Position numbers and translations under genes: made by a program | Part shown: positions 28,438 to 36,816 of the stretch, in pieces | Layout of the letters: each line of letters starts with the position of its first letter | Numbering within the stretch: position 1 is the first letter of the stretch | Assembly (NCBI RefSeq): GCF_000194605.1 | Contig: NC_015321.1 | Span: 3,348,001 to 3,412,000 of the forward strand | Direction: 5' to 3' | Source: Fluviicola taffensis DSM 16823 | GTDB taxonomy: Bacteria > Bacteroidota > Bacteroidia > Flavobacteriales_D > Crocinitomicaceae | Length of the DNA: 64,000 bases | The notes under the pieces: model-generated | What the model saw: the letters and a program-made list of their open reading frames with translations, nothing else | Told to the model about the DNA's origin: nothing | Databases searched by the model: none

Positions 28438-28633
28438 GTGAAATTCCTGATGCTTCTTTGTTTAATGCTTGCTGTCTGTCATAAATTATTCCAAAAATTT
28501 TGAACGGACAAATTGTCAGTTTGAAAGAACTTCTGTCGCAATCTTGTCGGTTTTGAGAAATTGAGAAATATTTGGTAGATAATTCCTGAATATTTATTTT
28601 CACCAAAATTTAAAAATACCTAAACGAAAATTT

Positions 28634-28903
28634 ATGAAAAAAATCATTTTACCTCTTGCTCTTCTTACATTGACTCTGGCTTCATGTAAAAAAGATTATT
28701 CTTGTAGCTGCATAGAAACAGGAGTTGATTACTACGATATGGATTTCGATGGTGTTGATGAAGCTCATCCATATTCATACACGGAGAATTTTAAAGTGAA
28801 GGAAGCTACTAAAGTGCAGGCTCAGTCAGCATGTAATGAAGCAACTATCACAATGCAAGATGGTTTGGACAATTACGAAAGAAAATGCGATTTATCTAAA
28901 TAA
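28634..28903 (+). CDS. Small lipoprotein (89 aa)
   Basis: The signal peptide (MKKIILPLALLTLTLASC) ends in the lipobox LASC (Cys18), followed by KKDYSCSC. The mature protein is about 70 residues, acidic in the middle (DYYDMDFDGVDEAHP), with four more cysteines (positions 24, 26, 68 and 85). I know no function; small lipoproteins of this type are common in the order. A strong terminator follows directly, so it is monocistronic. Confidence 0.75.
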   Translation: MKKIILPLALLTLTLASCKKDYSCSCIETGVDYYDMDFDGVDEAHPYSYTENFKVKEATKVQAQSACNEATITMQDGLDNYERKCDLSK

Positions 28904-28952
28904 CGAGCGAAACAACTTCATCTGTTCAGATGAAATAGCTTAATCATATGCT

Positions 28953-28984
28953 CTAACGCCGTCTTTAGACGGCGTTAGTTTTTT
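28953..28984 (+). terminator. Intrinsic terminator
   Basis: A perfect 11-bp GC-rich stem (28953-28963 with 28968-28978) has a 4-nt loop and is followed by six T. It lies 50 bp after the small-lipoprotein stop. Confidence 0.92.
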
Positions 28985-29053
28985 AAGAACATTCGTCACA
29001 ATTATTTCAAGGGAATTCTCTATTGTAGCATTCTGCATTTGGGGTAAAATATG

Positions 29054-29061
29054 TATCTTTG
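29054..29061 (+). promoter_or_regulatory. guaA -7 box (TATCTTTG)
   Basis: An exact TAnnTTTG match ends 4 nt before the ATG at 29066. The guaA transcript is likely leaderless or nearly so. No canonical TTTG lies at the -33 position. Confidence 0.55.
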
Positions 29062-29065
29062 CGCC

Positions 29066-30598
29066 ATGCAAGAAATGATCCTTATCCTTGATTTTGGTTC
29101 GCAATACACTCAGTTGATTGCGAGAAGAGTACGTGAATTGAATGTTTATTGTGAAATCCATCCATGGAACAAGGTTCCTGAGTTGGGAACTCATATTAAA
29201 GGAGTAATTTTGTCGGGAAGTCCTTTCTCAACAAGGGATCCACAATCTCCAAAACCAGATTTAAGCGCCATTAAGGGGAAGATTCCTTTACTCGGAGTTT
29301 GTTTTGGAGCACAGTATTTAGCTCAAAATTTTGGAGGAGAGGTACTTCCATCAACAATCAGAGAATATGGTCGTGCAAACTTGTCTTTTGTAGATGATTC
29401 GAATGAATTGGTGACAGGAATGTCAATGGGTTCACAAGTTTGGATGAGTCATGGAGATACAATCAAAAAGGTTCCTAGCGGTTACAAAATCATTGCATCG
29501 ACGAAAGACGTGGAATTTGCAGGTTATGCGATTGAAGGTGAAACAACGTATGGGATTCAATTTCACCCAGAAGTTTATCATTCATTGGAAGGAGCAATTC
29601 TATTAAAGAATTTTATTGTTGGAATCTGTAAATGCTCACAAAGTTGGACACCAGATTCATTTGTTGACAGTACAGTAGCTGAATTGAAAGCGAAATTAGG
29701 AAATGACAAAGTTATTCTTGGCTTATCTGGTGGAGTAGATTCATCTGTTGCGGCTATGATTTTACACCGTGCAATTGGTTCTAATTTGCATTGTATTTTC
29801 GTAGATAACGGATTGTTGCGTAAAAATGAGTTCGATTCTGTGTTGGAAAGCTATAAAGGATTAGGTTTGAATGTGAAAGGTGTAAATGCTTCTGAAGATT
29901 TTTACAAAGCACTTTCCGGATTGACAGATCCAGAATTGAAACGCAAAGCAATTGGTAAAGTATTCGTAGATGTTTTTGATGCTGAATCAAAATTAGTAAC
30001 AGATGCAAAATGGTTGGGGCAAGGAACAATTTATCCAGATGTCATTGAATCTGTTTCGGTAAATGGTGGGCCTTCTCAAACCATTAAATCTCACCACAAT
30101 GTAGGTGGATTGCCAGATTACATGAAATTACAAGTAGTTGAACCTTTGAGATTGTTGTTCAAAGATGAGGTGAGACGAGTTGGTAGATCATTGGAGTTGC
30201 CAGAAAATATTTTGAATAGACATCCTTTCCCAGGTCCAGGTCTTGGAATTCGTATATTGGGTGAAGTTACTGCCGATAAAGTGCGTATTCTACAAGAAGT
30301 GGATGCTATTTTCATTGATGGATTGAAAGAGCACAATTTGTACAACGAAGTTTGGCAAGCTGGTGCTATTTTCTTACCCATTCAATCGGTTGGGGTAATG
30401 GGAGATGAAAGAACGTATGAGAATGCAGTTGCTTTGAGAGCGGTGAGTTCTACAGATGGCATGACGGCAGATTGGTGTCATTTACCATACGAGTTTTTAG
30501 CATTGATTTCAAATAAAATTATCAATCAAGTAAAAGGAATTAATCGCGTAACATACGATATTAGTTCTAAGCCTCCCGCAACTATTGAGTGGGAATAA
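29066..30598 (+). CDS. guaA: GMP synthase (glutamine-hydrolysing)
   Basis: This 510-residue enzyme converts XMP to GMP with ATP and glutamine, the last step of GMP synthesis. The N-terminal class I amidotransferase has Cys79 ([10 protein letters not shown]) and His167/Glu169 ([11 protein letters not shown]). The ATP-pyrophosphatase P-loop is SGGVDSS (221-227). The C-terminal dimerisation domain has [16 protein letters not shown] and ends [13 protein letters not shown] chose ATG 29066 ([16 protein letters not shown]) because homologs start there; the frame is open a few codons upstream but those codons lie within the -7 box. Confidence 0.98.
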   Translation: MQEMILILDFGSQYTQLIARRVRELNVYCEIHPWNKVPELGTHIKGVILSGSPFSTRDPQSPKPDLSAIKGKIPLLGVCFGAQYLAQNFGGEVLPSTIREYGRANLSFVDDSNELVTGMSMGSQVWMSHGDTIKKVPSGYKIIASTKDVEFAGYAIEGETTYGIQFHPEVYHSLEGAILLKNFIVGICKCSQSWTPDSFVDSTVAELKAKLGNDKVILGLSGGVDSSVAAMILHRAIGSNLHCIFVDNGLLRKNEFDSVLESYKGLGLNVKGVNASEDFYKALSGLTDPELKRKAIGKVFVDVFDAESKLVTDAKWLGQGTIYPDVIESVSVNGGPSQTIKSHHNVGGLPDYMKLQVVEPLRLLFKDEVRRVGRSLELPENILNRHPFPGPGLGIRILGEVTADKVRILQEVDAIFIDGLKEHNLYNEVWQAGAIFLPIQSVGVMGDERTYENAVALRAVSSTDGMTADWCHLPYEFLALISNKIINQVKGINRVTYDISSKPPATIEWE

Positions 30599-30640
30599 AT
30601 TGGCATAACTCTTGGTCATAAACTCACTATATTTTTTGAT

Positions 30641-32410
30641 ATGAAATACTTCTTTTTTGTTTGTTTAATTGCTTTTTCGAATGGACTATTCGCTCAAACT
30701 GAATCAAAAGATTGGGTGTATGAATATTCAAATGGAAAAAAGTATGCAGTGCATATCGCGCAAGCTGGAAATACCTTGTGGGGAATTCATACAACTTACA
30801 ATGTTCCAGTTGATGATATCGTCGCAACGAATCCAGGAATTGAAAAAGGGGTAAAAGAAGGTTTTCGCTATTTAATTCCACTTGGGGGAGCTGATATGAA
30901 GGTTCTAAGTGGCACCATTGTGCGGGAACACGTGGTTGAAAAAGGAGAAACAGCCTTTTCAATCGCTAAAAAATACAATTCTTCGGTAGATGATTTATTG
31001 AAATTTAATCCAGGAATTGATAAAGGATTGAAAGTAGGACAAGTATTGAAAGTAGTGATTGTTCCAACTAGTGAGAATATCCCTCCAAAACAAGCCGATA
31101 AACCGGTTGTAGTTGCTCCATCTATTACGTTTTCGGATACCGTATTGGTATATGAAGTCAAAGCAAGTGAAACCTTGTATACGATTTCTAAACGCTTCAT
31201 GGTTCCTGTAACGGATTTACAGAAATTCAACAACTTGAAATCCTCCGCTATCAAATCGGGAGATGTATTGAGAATTCCGTTGAAGAAGGAGAATGTGAAG
31301 CAAGTTCAAGTGCGTGAAGTGAAACCAAAAGAAGAACTTCAAAAGATAGATGAAGAATTGATTTTCAAACCGAAAACGAAGTATACAATTGCTGTACTTT
31401 TAAGTTTCGGGTTAAATGACAAATCGAATTCAGCATTGAAAAATTTGGCTACCGAGTTTTATATGGGAGTAGAATTAGCTGCCGATTCTTTGGAACGATT
31501 GGGGTTTGATGCAACGATTAAAGTGATTGATTTACCGATGGATTCTGTAGGGATTTTCAAAATTTTGAACACTTCAGAAATGAAGAACATGGATTTGATT
31601 TTTGGGCCACTGGTTCCTCAAAGCGCTGATATCGTTGGTAGATGGTGTGGGAAGCAAAAAATTAGAATGGTTTGTCCTTCGGCTTGTAATAGCTCCTTGC
31701 TAAAGAATAATCCGTACATCTATGCTTCGGTTGCTACAGATATGACTCAGCAAGAGATTTTGGCAAAATATACCATTGACAAGTACAAAACAGCTCAGAT
31801 TATCTTAGTTAATCCAGGAAATACAAAAGATCAGGAATTGTATGATGCTTACCGGAAACGATTCATCGAACTTTCTAAGAAAAATGGAAACATGAAGCTG
31901 ATTGAAGCAAAAATAGCTGATTTTACGACGTTCATCTCGAAAAGTGGTGAATCGGTTGTTGTTTTTCCATCCCGAGATAAAGGAACCGTTATCAATTTTA
32001 TTAATTCACTACATAAAGCTGCTGGAAAATCGAATAATGCTGATGTTACAGTAATGGGAACAAAAGAATGGGCTGGATTTGATGACATTGCAGGGTATTA
32101 CAAATCGAAATACAAAATTACTTGGGCATCTTCTAGTGATTTGAATTATTCTTTGCCTGATACGCAAACATTGTTGCGTTTGTATCGAAAGAAATACCGT
32201 GCAGATATGAACAAAGCTGGAGCTCATGGCTTTGATGTTGTTTATTATTTCTCAAAAACGCTTCTAATGCAAGAAGAAGTTCCAAGTGAAGTTATTAATT
32301 CCTTTGAGTTAAAAACTACTTCTGTTGGGGGCGGATACGAAAATCAATCGTGTTTTATCTTAAAGCATGAAGATTATGAATTAGTTCGAGTAGGAGTTTT
32401 CTATGAATAA
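30641..32410 (+). CDS. LysM (x3)/type I periplasmic-binding fusion protein
   Basis: This 589-residue exported protein has a signal peptide (about 1-19, LFAQ-T). Three LysM peptidoglycan-binding modules follow at about 35-81 (VHIAQAGNTLWGIHTTYNVPVDDI), 96-140 (HVVEKGETAFSIAKKYNSSVDDL) and 169-213 (VYEVKASETLYTISKRF). A type I periplasmic-binding/amino-acid-ABC receptor-like fold runs from about 247 to the end (YTIAVLLSFGLNDKS, MDLIFGPLVPQSADIVG). LysM holds it to the cell wall while the receptor domain may sense a small ligand or wall fragment. The stop overlaps the hemF start by 8 nt. Confidence 0.88.
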   Translation: MKYFFFVCLIAFSNGLFAQTESKDWVYEYSNGKKYAVHIAQAGNTLWGIHTTYNVPVDDIVATNPGIEKGVKEGFRYLIPLGGADMKVLSGTIVREHVVEKGETAFSIAKKYNSSVDDLLKFNPGIDKGLKVGQVLKVVIVPTSENIPPKQADKPVVVAPSITFSDTVLVYEVKASETLYTISKRFMVPVTDLQKFNNLKSSAIKSGDVLRIPLKKENVKQVQVREVKPKEELQKIDEELIFKPKTKYTIAVLLSFGLNDKSNSALKNLATEFYMGVELAADSLERLGFDATIKVIDLPMDSVGIFKILNTSEMKNMDLIFGPLVPQSADIVGRWCGKQKIRMVCPSACNSSLLKNNPYIYASVATDMTQQEILAKYTIDKYKTAQIILVNPGNTKDQELYDAYRKRFIELSKKNGNMKLIEAKIADFTTFISKSGESVVVFPSRDKGTVINFINSLHKAAGKSNNADVTVMGTKEWAGFDDIAGYYKSKYKITWASSSDLNYSLPDTQTLLRLYRKKYRADMNKAGAHGFDVVYYFSKTLLMQEEVPSEVINSFELKTTSVGGGYENQSCFILKHEDYELVRVGVFYE

Positions 32411-33293
32411 GGAAACAATAGGACAAGAATTTCGTGCATTACAACTGTTTATTTGTAATGAATTAGAACGAATTGATGGTACGGCTAAATTTTCCGAAGA
32501 TGCTTGGGATCGATTAGAAGGAGGCGGCGGTAAAACTCGAACAATTCGAAATGGATCATTGATTGAGAAAGGTGGAGTTGCTTTTTCTGAAGTTTATGGA
32601 CCTGTTTCTGAAGAAATGAAAACCCAGTTGAAATTGGACGGCAATCATTTTTATGCAACGGGTGTTTCCATTGTTCTTCATCCTAATAATCCACATGTTC
32701 CAATTATTCATATGAACGTTCGTTATTTTGAATTGGATAATGGAATTTATTGGTTTGGCGGAGGTATTGATTTAACGCCACATTATGTCATTCACGATCA
32801 AGCGATCTTATTTCACAAGCAACTACGAACGGTTTGTAATAAATACGATGAGTCTTTCTATGCAAAATTCAAAGAATGGGCTGATGAATATTTCTCTATT
32901 CCGCACAGAGCTGAAACTCGAGGAGTTGGAGGTATTTTCTTTGATCATTTGAACAATCATTTTCAATTGAATAAAGAACAATTGTTCCGATTCTGTTTGG
33001 ATTTGGGAGAAAGTTTTCCGTTTATCTATGAAGAACAAGCTGATTTAGGTCGGAATAAATTGGTTACAGCAGCTGAAAAGCAATGGATGAATTACCGAAG
33101 AGGTCGTTACGTAGAATTCAATTTGGTGCATGATCGTGGAACCAAGTTTGGTCTTTTTTCAGGAGGTCGCACAGAATCTATATTGATGAGCTTGCCGCCT
33201 TTAGCTGAATGGGAATACAATTACAAGCCCGATGTGAACTCTTTGGAGGGTCAAACACTCACTTATTTAAGTCAAAAACACACTTATTTGTAG
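32403..33293 (+). CDS. hemF: Oxygen-dependent coproporphyrinogen III oxidase
   Basis: This 296-residue enzyme oxidatively decarboxylates coproporphyrinogen III to protoporphyrinogen IX in heme synthesis, using O2. Family signatures are SIVLHPNNPHVPIIHMNVRYFE, YWFGGGIDLTPHY, FFDHLNNHF and the C-terminal RGRYVEFNLVHDRGTKFGL. Length is normal for the cytoplasmic bacterial enzyme. ATG 32403 lies inside the LysM/receptor gene (8-nt overlap), so the two are probably one transcript, although their roles differ. Presence of HemF indicates growth with oxygen. Confidence 0.97.
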   Translation: MNKETIGQEFRALQLFICNELERIDGTAKFSEDAWDRLEGGGGKTRTIRNGSLIEKGGVAFSEVYGPVSEEMKTQLKLDGNHFYATGVSIVLHPNNPHVPIIHMNVRYFELDNGIYWFGGGIDLTPHYVIHDQAILFHKQLRTVCNKYDESFYAKFKEWADEYFSIPHRAETRGVGGIFFDHLNNHFQLNKEQLFRFCLDLGESFPFIYEEQADLGRNKLVTAAEKQWMNYRRGRYVEFNLVHDRGTKFGLFSGGRTESILMSLPPLAEWEYNYKPDVNSLEGQTLTYLSQKHTYL

Positions 33294-33468
33294 GGATAAT
33301 CGAAGTTATTGTACAGAAGGAGATTACGCTATTTTTTAAGATTCCACTTTTGCTTGTTATTTTTTAACAAATTCAGTGTCATTTATTGGCAACTATCATT
33401 TCATTCTTGCGTAACTTTGTCAAATAATTGGTTGTTACCAGTTAACAAAAATAAAATTCAAACCCAAA

Positions 33469-33500
33469 AAGAAAGGGAGTCTAGTTAGGCTTCCTTTCTT
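33469..33500 (-). terminator. Putative terminator overlapping the proline-dehydrogenase stop
   Basis: A 10-bp stem (33469-33478 with 33491-33500, one G-U pair) has a 12-nt loop that holds the minus-strand stop codon (33485-33487). On the minus strand it is followed by a T-run. Confidence 0.55.
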
Positions 33501-34660
33501 CTTTTTATCTCTTCTTTGATTAGTTTTAATTCTCTTCCAGTCTGACCTTTCACCGAAGTGTTTTCATCTGCTCTTCGAAACAAATAAGGGATGACTTCTT
33601 TTACAGGGCCATAAGGAACATATTTTGCAACATTGAATCCTTGCGATGCTAAGGTGTAAGAAATGTGATCACTCATTCCTAATAATTGCGCAAAATAGAT
33701 GCGTTTATCCTCTTTTTCAATCTTTCTTTCGGTGATTAGACTTGCTAGAAATGCAGATGAATATTCATTGTGTGAACCAGCGCATAAGGCAATGTTCGTG
33801 AAATTATCTGCTTCTAATAAAAACTCTAAAGCCAAGTTGTAATCCGAATCACAGGTTTCTTTTGTTGCTTGAATGGGGGAGTTGTATCCTTTTTCTAGAG
33901 CTCTCCTGCGTTCCTTTTCCATATAAGCCCCACGAACCAGTTTCACACCATAGTGAATGTTTTCACCTTTGGCCCAACTAGCTTGTTTTTTTAGGAATGC
34001 TAAACGATCATGACGATACATTTGAATCGTATTGAATACAATGGCCTTTTTATGATTGTATTTCAGCATCATGTCATGGGTAATTCGATCAATCACATCT
34101 TGAATCCAGCTTTCTTCTGCATCAATGAAAACAGGAACATCTGCATCATATCCTTCTTGACAGATTCTATTTACGCGTTCTACGGTCCCTTGGTACTCTT
34201 CTAGTTCAGCTTCAGAAATTTCATCTAAACCTGAATTCGTTAGTTCCAATAATCCAAAACGCGCAATTCCAGTAATTTTAAATACAGCGAATGGAATTCC
34301 AGGATTCCCTTTAGCTTTATGAATTGTTGCAATGATTTCTTGGGTTGTCTTCTCGAAGTCTTCAGGACTCGTTTTACCTTCTACAGAATAATCTAAAATG
34401 GTTCCGACATGGTTTTTCCACATAGAGTCAATAGTGGAAGTACATTCTTCAATGGTTTCACCTCCGCAGAATTGTTCAAAGATGGTTGCTTTGATCATTC
34501 CCTTAATTGGGAGTCCAACATTTAATCCGAAACGAGCTAAGCCTTTACCCATTTTAACTAAAAAGGGACTTGCCATGACAGAAAAAAGAAAATGAGCGCG
34601 TTTCAAATCTTTATTAGACTTGTGTTTAAATGCAATCTCTGTATTATTAAAAGAGTTCAT
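33485..34660 (-). CDS. Proline dehydrogenase
   Basis: This 391-residue FAD enzyme is a stand-alone PutA-type PRODH barrel. It oxidises proline to pyrroline-5-carboxylate and passes electrons to the respiratory chain. Recognisable parts are FIDAEESWIQDVIDRI, GVKLVRGAYMEKERRRA, the late AQLLGMSDHISY and the FAD/proline-binding VIPYLFRRADENTS with the conserved Arg pair. The P5C dehydrogenase is not in this window. A -7 box (TAATTTTG) ends 4 nt before the ATG. Confidence 0.95.
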   Translation of the reverse strand: MNSFNNTEIAFKHKSNKDLKRAHFLFSVMASPFLVKMGKGLARFGLNVGLPIKGMIKATIFEQFCGGETIEECTSTIDSMWKNHVGTILDYSVEGKTSPEDFEKTTQEIIATIHKAKGNPGIPFAVFKITGIARFGLLELTNSGLDEISEAELEEYQGTVERVNRICQEGYDADVPVFIDAEESWIQDVIDRITHDMMLKYNHKKAIVFNTIQMYRHDRLAFLKKQASWAKGENIHYGVKLVRGAYMEKERRRALEKGYNSPIQATKETCDSDYNLALEFLLEADNFTNIALCAGSHNEYSSAFLASLITERKIEKEDKRIYFAQLLGMSDHISYTLASQGFNVAKYVPYGPVKEVIPYLFRRADENTSVKGQTGRELKLIKEEIKRRKEA

Positions 34661-34664
34661 GAAG

Positions 34665-34672
34665 CAAAATTA
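34665..34672 (-). promoter_or_regulatory. Proline-dehydrogenase -7 box (TAATTTTG)
   Basis: An exact TAnnTTTG match on the minus strand lies 4 nt before the ATG, again suggesting a leaderless or very short leader transcript. Confidence 0.5.
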
Positions 34673-34684
34673 ATCGCTTTCTAG

Positions 34685-34692
34685 TATTTTTG
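34685..34692 (+). promoter_or_regulatory. Putative aroB -7 box (TATTTTTG)
   Basis: An exact TAnnTTTG match on the plus strand lies 47 nt before the TTG start of aroB. No -33 box was recognised. Confidence 0.4.
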
Positions 34693-34739
34693 TTCACCTT
34701 TAATCTGAAATTTGTTGTTACATCATTGAAATAAGTGCT

Positions 34740-35825
34740 TTGAAAAAAATTAATTGTAATTCTTGTCCAATAGAAGTGGGAGATTTGGAACAATCATCCT
34801 TTGTTGACTTGCTTCATAATCACTATTCTTCCGTTCGGAAAGTAATCATTGTTGATGAAAACACACATGATTTTTGTTTGGAGTATTTATTGACTGCTTT
34901 TCCAACTTTGGAGGAAGCCGAAGTTATTTTATTACCTACGGGAGAAGAAAATAAAGTGATGGAAGTTTGTTTTCAAGTATTGGAAGCGCTTTCTGAATAT
35001 GGAATTGTTCGCTCCGATTTGATTATCACTCTGGGTGGAGGAGTTGTTAGTGATATGGGAGGATTTATTGCTTCGATTTATAAACGCGGCTTAGATTGCA
35101 TTCATATTCCAACGTCTTTATTGGGGATGGTGGATGCATCATTAGGTGGGAAAACGGGAATTGATTTGGGGAATTACAAAAATCAAATAGGAACTTTTCA
35201 CCATCCAGTTGCTGTTTTTATTGACCAACGATTTTTATCTACTTTGCCAGAAGAGGAATGGAAGAGTGGTTTCGCAGAGGTTCTGAAACATGCATTGGTT
35301 TCAGATAAAGAGGAATGGGAGCGGTTGATTGCAAGTAAACAGGATGAATTATTCTCAGAAGAAAATCTTGCACTCTTGCTTGAAAAATCAGTTTCCATTA
35401 AATCGAATGTTGTAACTGAAGATCCAACTGAGAAAGGAAAACGAAAAATATTGAATTTTGGGCATACTATTGGCCATGCAATTGAAGGCTATTACCTCGA
35501 TTTAGAACCAATTTCTCATGGAAATTGCGTTGCTCTTGGAATCATTGCTGAAGCTTATCTTTCCAATAAAAAAGGGACATTATCAACGGAAGATCTGCAT
35601 GGAATTGTTCAAGTGATCCGCGCTTTGTACCCTTGTCCAGAAGATTTTTTAGTCGGTGTTTCTAACATCATTGAATTGATGAAAAATGATAAAAAGAATG
35701 ATCAGCAGGGAATCAGAATGTGCTTTTTAGATGAAATTGGTAGCTGTTCTTGGAATCATTTGGTAGATGAAAATGATGCTAAAATGGCCTTGGATTATTT
35801 GTATCAAGCCTATTATAAGAATTAG
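34740..35825 (+). CDS. aroB: 3-dehydroquinate synthase
   Basis: This 361-residue NAD- and metal-dependent enzyme converts DAHP to 3-dehydroquinate, step two of the shikimate pathway. Signatures are LITLGGGVVSDMGGFIASIYKRG (NAD site), PTSLLGMVDASLGGKTGID, SGFAEVLKHALV (metal-ligand Glu) and NFGHTIGHAIEG (metal-ligand His). The start is TTG (34740), since there is no in-frame ATG until residue 74, within the Rossmann fold. The N terminus MKKINCNSCPIEVGDLEQ is plausible. It is divergent from the proline-dehydrogenase gene. Confidence 0.95.
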   Translation: MKKINCNSCPIEVGDLEQSSFVDLLHNHYSSVRKVIIVDENTHDFCLEYLLTAFPTLEEAEVILLPTGEENKVMEVCFQVLEALSEYGIVRSDLIITLGGGVVSDMGGFIASIYKRGLDCIHIPTSLLGMVDASLGGKTGIDLGNYKNQIGTFHHPVAVFIDQRFLSTLPEEEWKSGFAEVLKHALVSDKEEWERLIASKQDELFSEENLALLLEKSVSIKSNVVTEDPTEKGKRKILNFGHTIGHAIEGYYLDLEPISHGNCVALGIIAEAYLSNKKGTLSTEDLHGIVQVIRALYPCPEDFLVGVSNIIELMKNDKKNDQQGIRMCFLDEIGSCSWNHLVDENDAKMALDYLYQAYYKN

Positions 35826-35839
35826 TCAGTAATTGCGAA

Positions 35840-36190
35840 TTATTTTTTTAATGCCAATAATTGCAATTTAATTTTTTCCAGCTTATCAATTAGGATTTCA
35901 TGTGGATTTACTTCTCCTGATTCAGACTTACCGCCCGATTTTAAAGCTTTTTTAGCTCCGTCAAGTGTATATCCTTGTTCTTTTACAAGTTGATAAATCT
36001 TGTTAAAATGTTCAATGTCTTTTACAGTGAATAAACGATTCCCTTTTTTGTTTTTTTTAGGTTGAATTACGCTAAATTCTTTCTCCCAAAACCTTATTAA
36101 TGAAGTGTTTACATCGAATATCGTAGCGACCTCTCCAATGGAGTAGTATAATTTAGTTAATGTAAGATTATCTAATTTGCTCAAGACCAA
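35840..36190 (-). CDS. MerR-family transcriptional regulator
   Basis: This 116-residue protein has a MerR winged helix (about 14-75: YYSIGEVATIFDVNTSLIRFWEKEF, then RLFTVKDIEHFNKIYQLV) and a short helical tail (ILIDKLEKIKLQLLAL). It lacks an effector domain, as do the short MerR relatives common in Flavobacteriales. The start is uncertain: the frame opens at TTG 36190, while the only nearby ATG (36194) is in another frame and stops after eight codons. The target is unknown; it is divergent from the NlpC/P60 gene. Confidence 0.82.
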   Translation of the reverse strand: MVLSKLDNLTLTKLYYSIGEVATIFDVNTSLIRFWEKEFSVIQPKKNKKGNRLFTVKDIEHFNKIYQLVKEQGYTLDGAKKALKSGGKSESGEVNPHEILIDKLEKIKLQLLALKK

Positions 36191-36194
36191 TCAT

Positions 36195-36224
36195 TTTGAT
36201 TCTGTGAAAATAATGATAATTTTG
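36195..36224 (+). promoter_or_regulatory. Bacteroidota promoter (TTTG-N18-TAATTTTG)
   Basis: TTTG at 36195-36198, an 18-nt spacer and TAATTTTG at 36217-36224 match the -33/-7 consensus exactly. It drives the NlpC/P60 gene with a leader of about 12 nt. This is the best promoter in the window. Confidence 0.75.
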
Positions 36225-36240
36225 CACCGTCAGAAATATT

Positions 36241-36816
36241 ATGTCTTTAAAAACCTACATATTTTCGATAGCTGTTATTCTAATGAGTAACGTGCTTCAA
36301 GCACAAGCAGCGAATGGTTCTTTAGCCTTAAAGAGTCCGACTGCTTCTGACACCATGAAGACTCAGCTTCTAGGAGTGAATGATTCAGCTCCTAAAATCA
36401 ACAAGCAAGTCGAAGAAATTATTCAATTCGCCAAAAAATTCTTAGGAACTCCTTACCATTATGCTGGTTCAACACCATCTGGTTTTGATTGTAGTGGATT
36501 CATTTATTACGTAATGGGGAACTTTGGAATGCGTTTATCTCGTTCAAGTCCTGGACTTGCTGAATTTGGAAAAACAGTGAAATTGACAGATTTACAGCCA
36601 GGAGATTTGATGTTCTTTAAAGGACGAAACACAGGTTCTTCTGGAGTTGGACACGTTGCAATGGTTGTGGAAGTGAAAAATGGAGTGATTCGATTCATTC
36701 ACAGTTCAACTTCTCGCGGTGTAATCATCGATACATTCAACAATAGTGGATATTATGTTCCACGCTACTTAAAATCTAAACGATTGGATTACGGAGGAAT
36801 TACCCCGAAGAACTAA
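36241..36816 (+). CDS. NlpC/P60 (C40) peptidoglycan hydrolase
   Basis: This 191-residue protein has a signal peptide (about 1-22, VLQAQA). A 40-residue linker leads to an NlpC/P60 domain (60-180). The catalytic Cys84 is in SGFDCSGFIYYV, His138 in GVGHVAMVVEV, and the third polar residue is His154 in IRFIHSST. C40 peptidases cut gamma-D-Glu-diaminopimelate bonds of muropeptides in the periplasm. It has its own canonical promoter. Its stop overlaps that of the convergent MFS gene by 4 nt. Confidence 0.94.
   Translation: MSLKTYIFSIAVILMSNVLQAQAANGSLALKSPTASDTMKTQLLGVNDSAPKINKQVEEIIQFAKKFLGTPYHYAGSTPSGFDCSGFIYYVMGNFGMRLSRSSPGLAEFGKTVKLTDLQPGDLMFFKGRNTGSSGVGHVAMVVEVKNGVIRFIHSSTSRGVIIDTFNNSGYYVPRYLKSKRLDYGGITPKN

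Noticed and set aside
28953-28984. Possible riboswitch before guaA
   Set aside because: It is a simple perfect terminator stem for the upstream lipoprotein gene; there is no purine aptamer, and guaA has its own -7 box 70 bp later.
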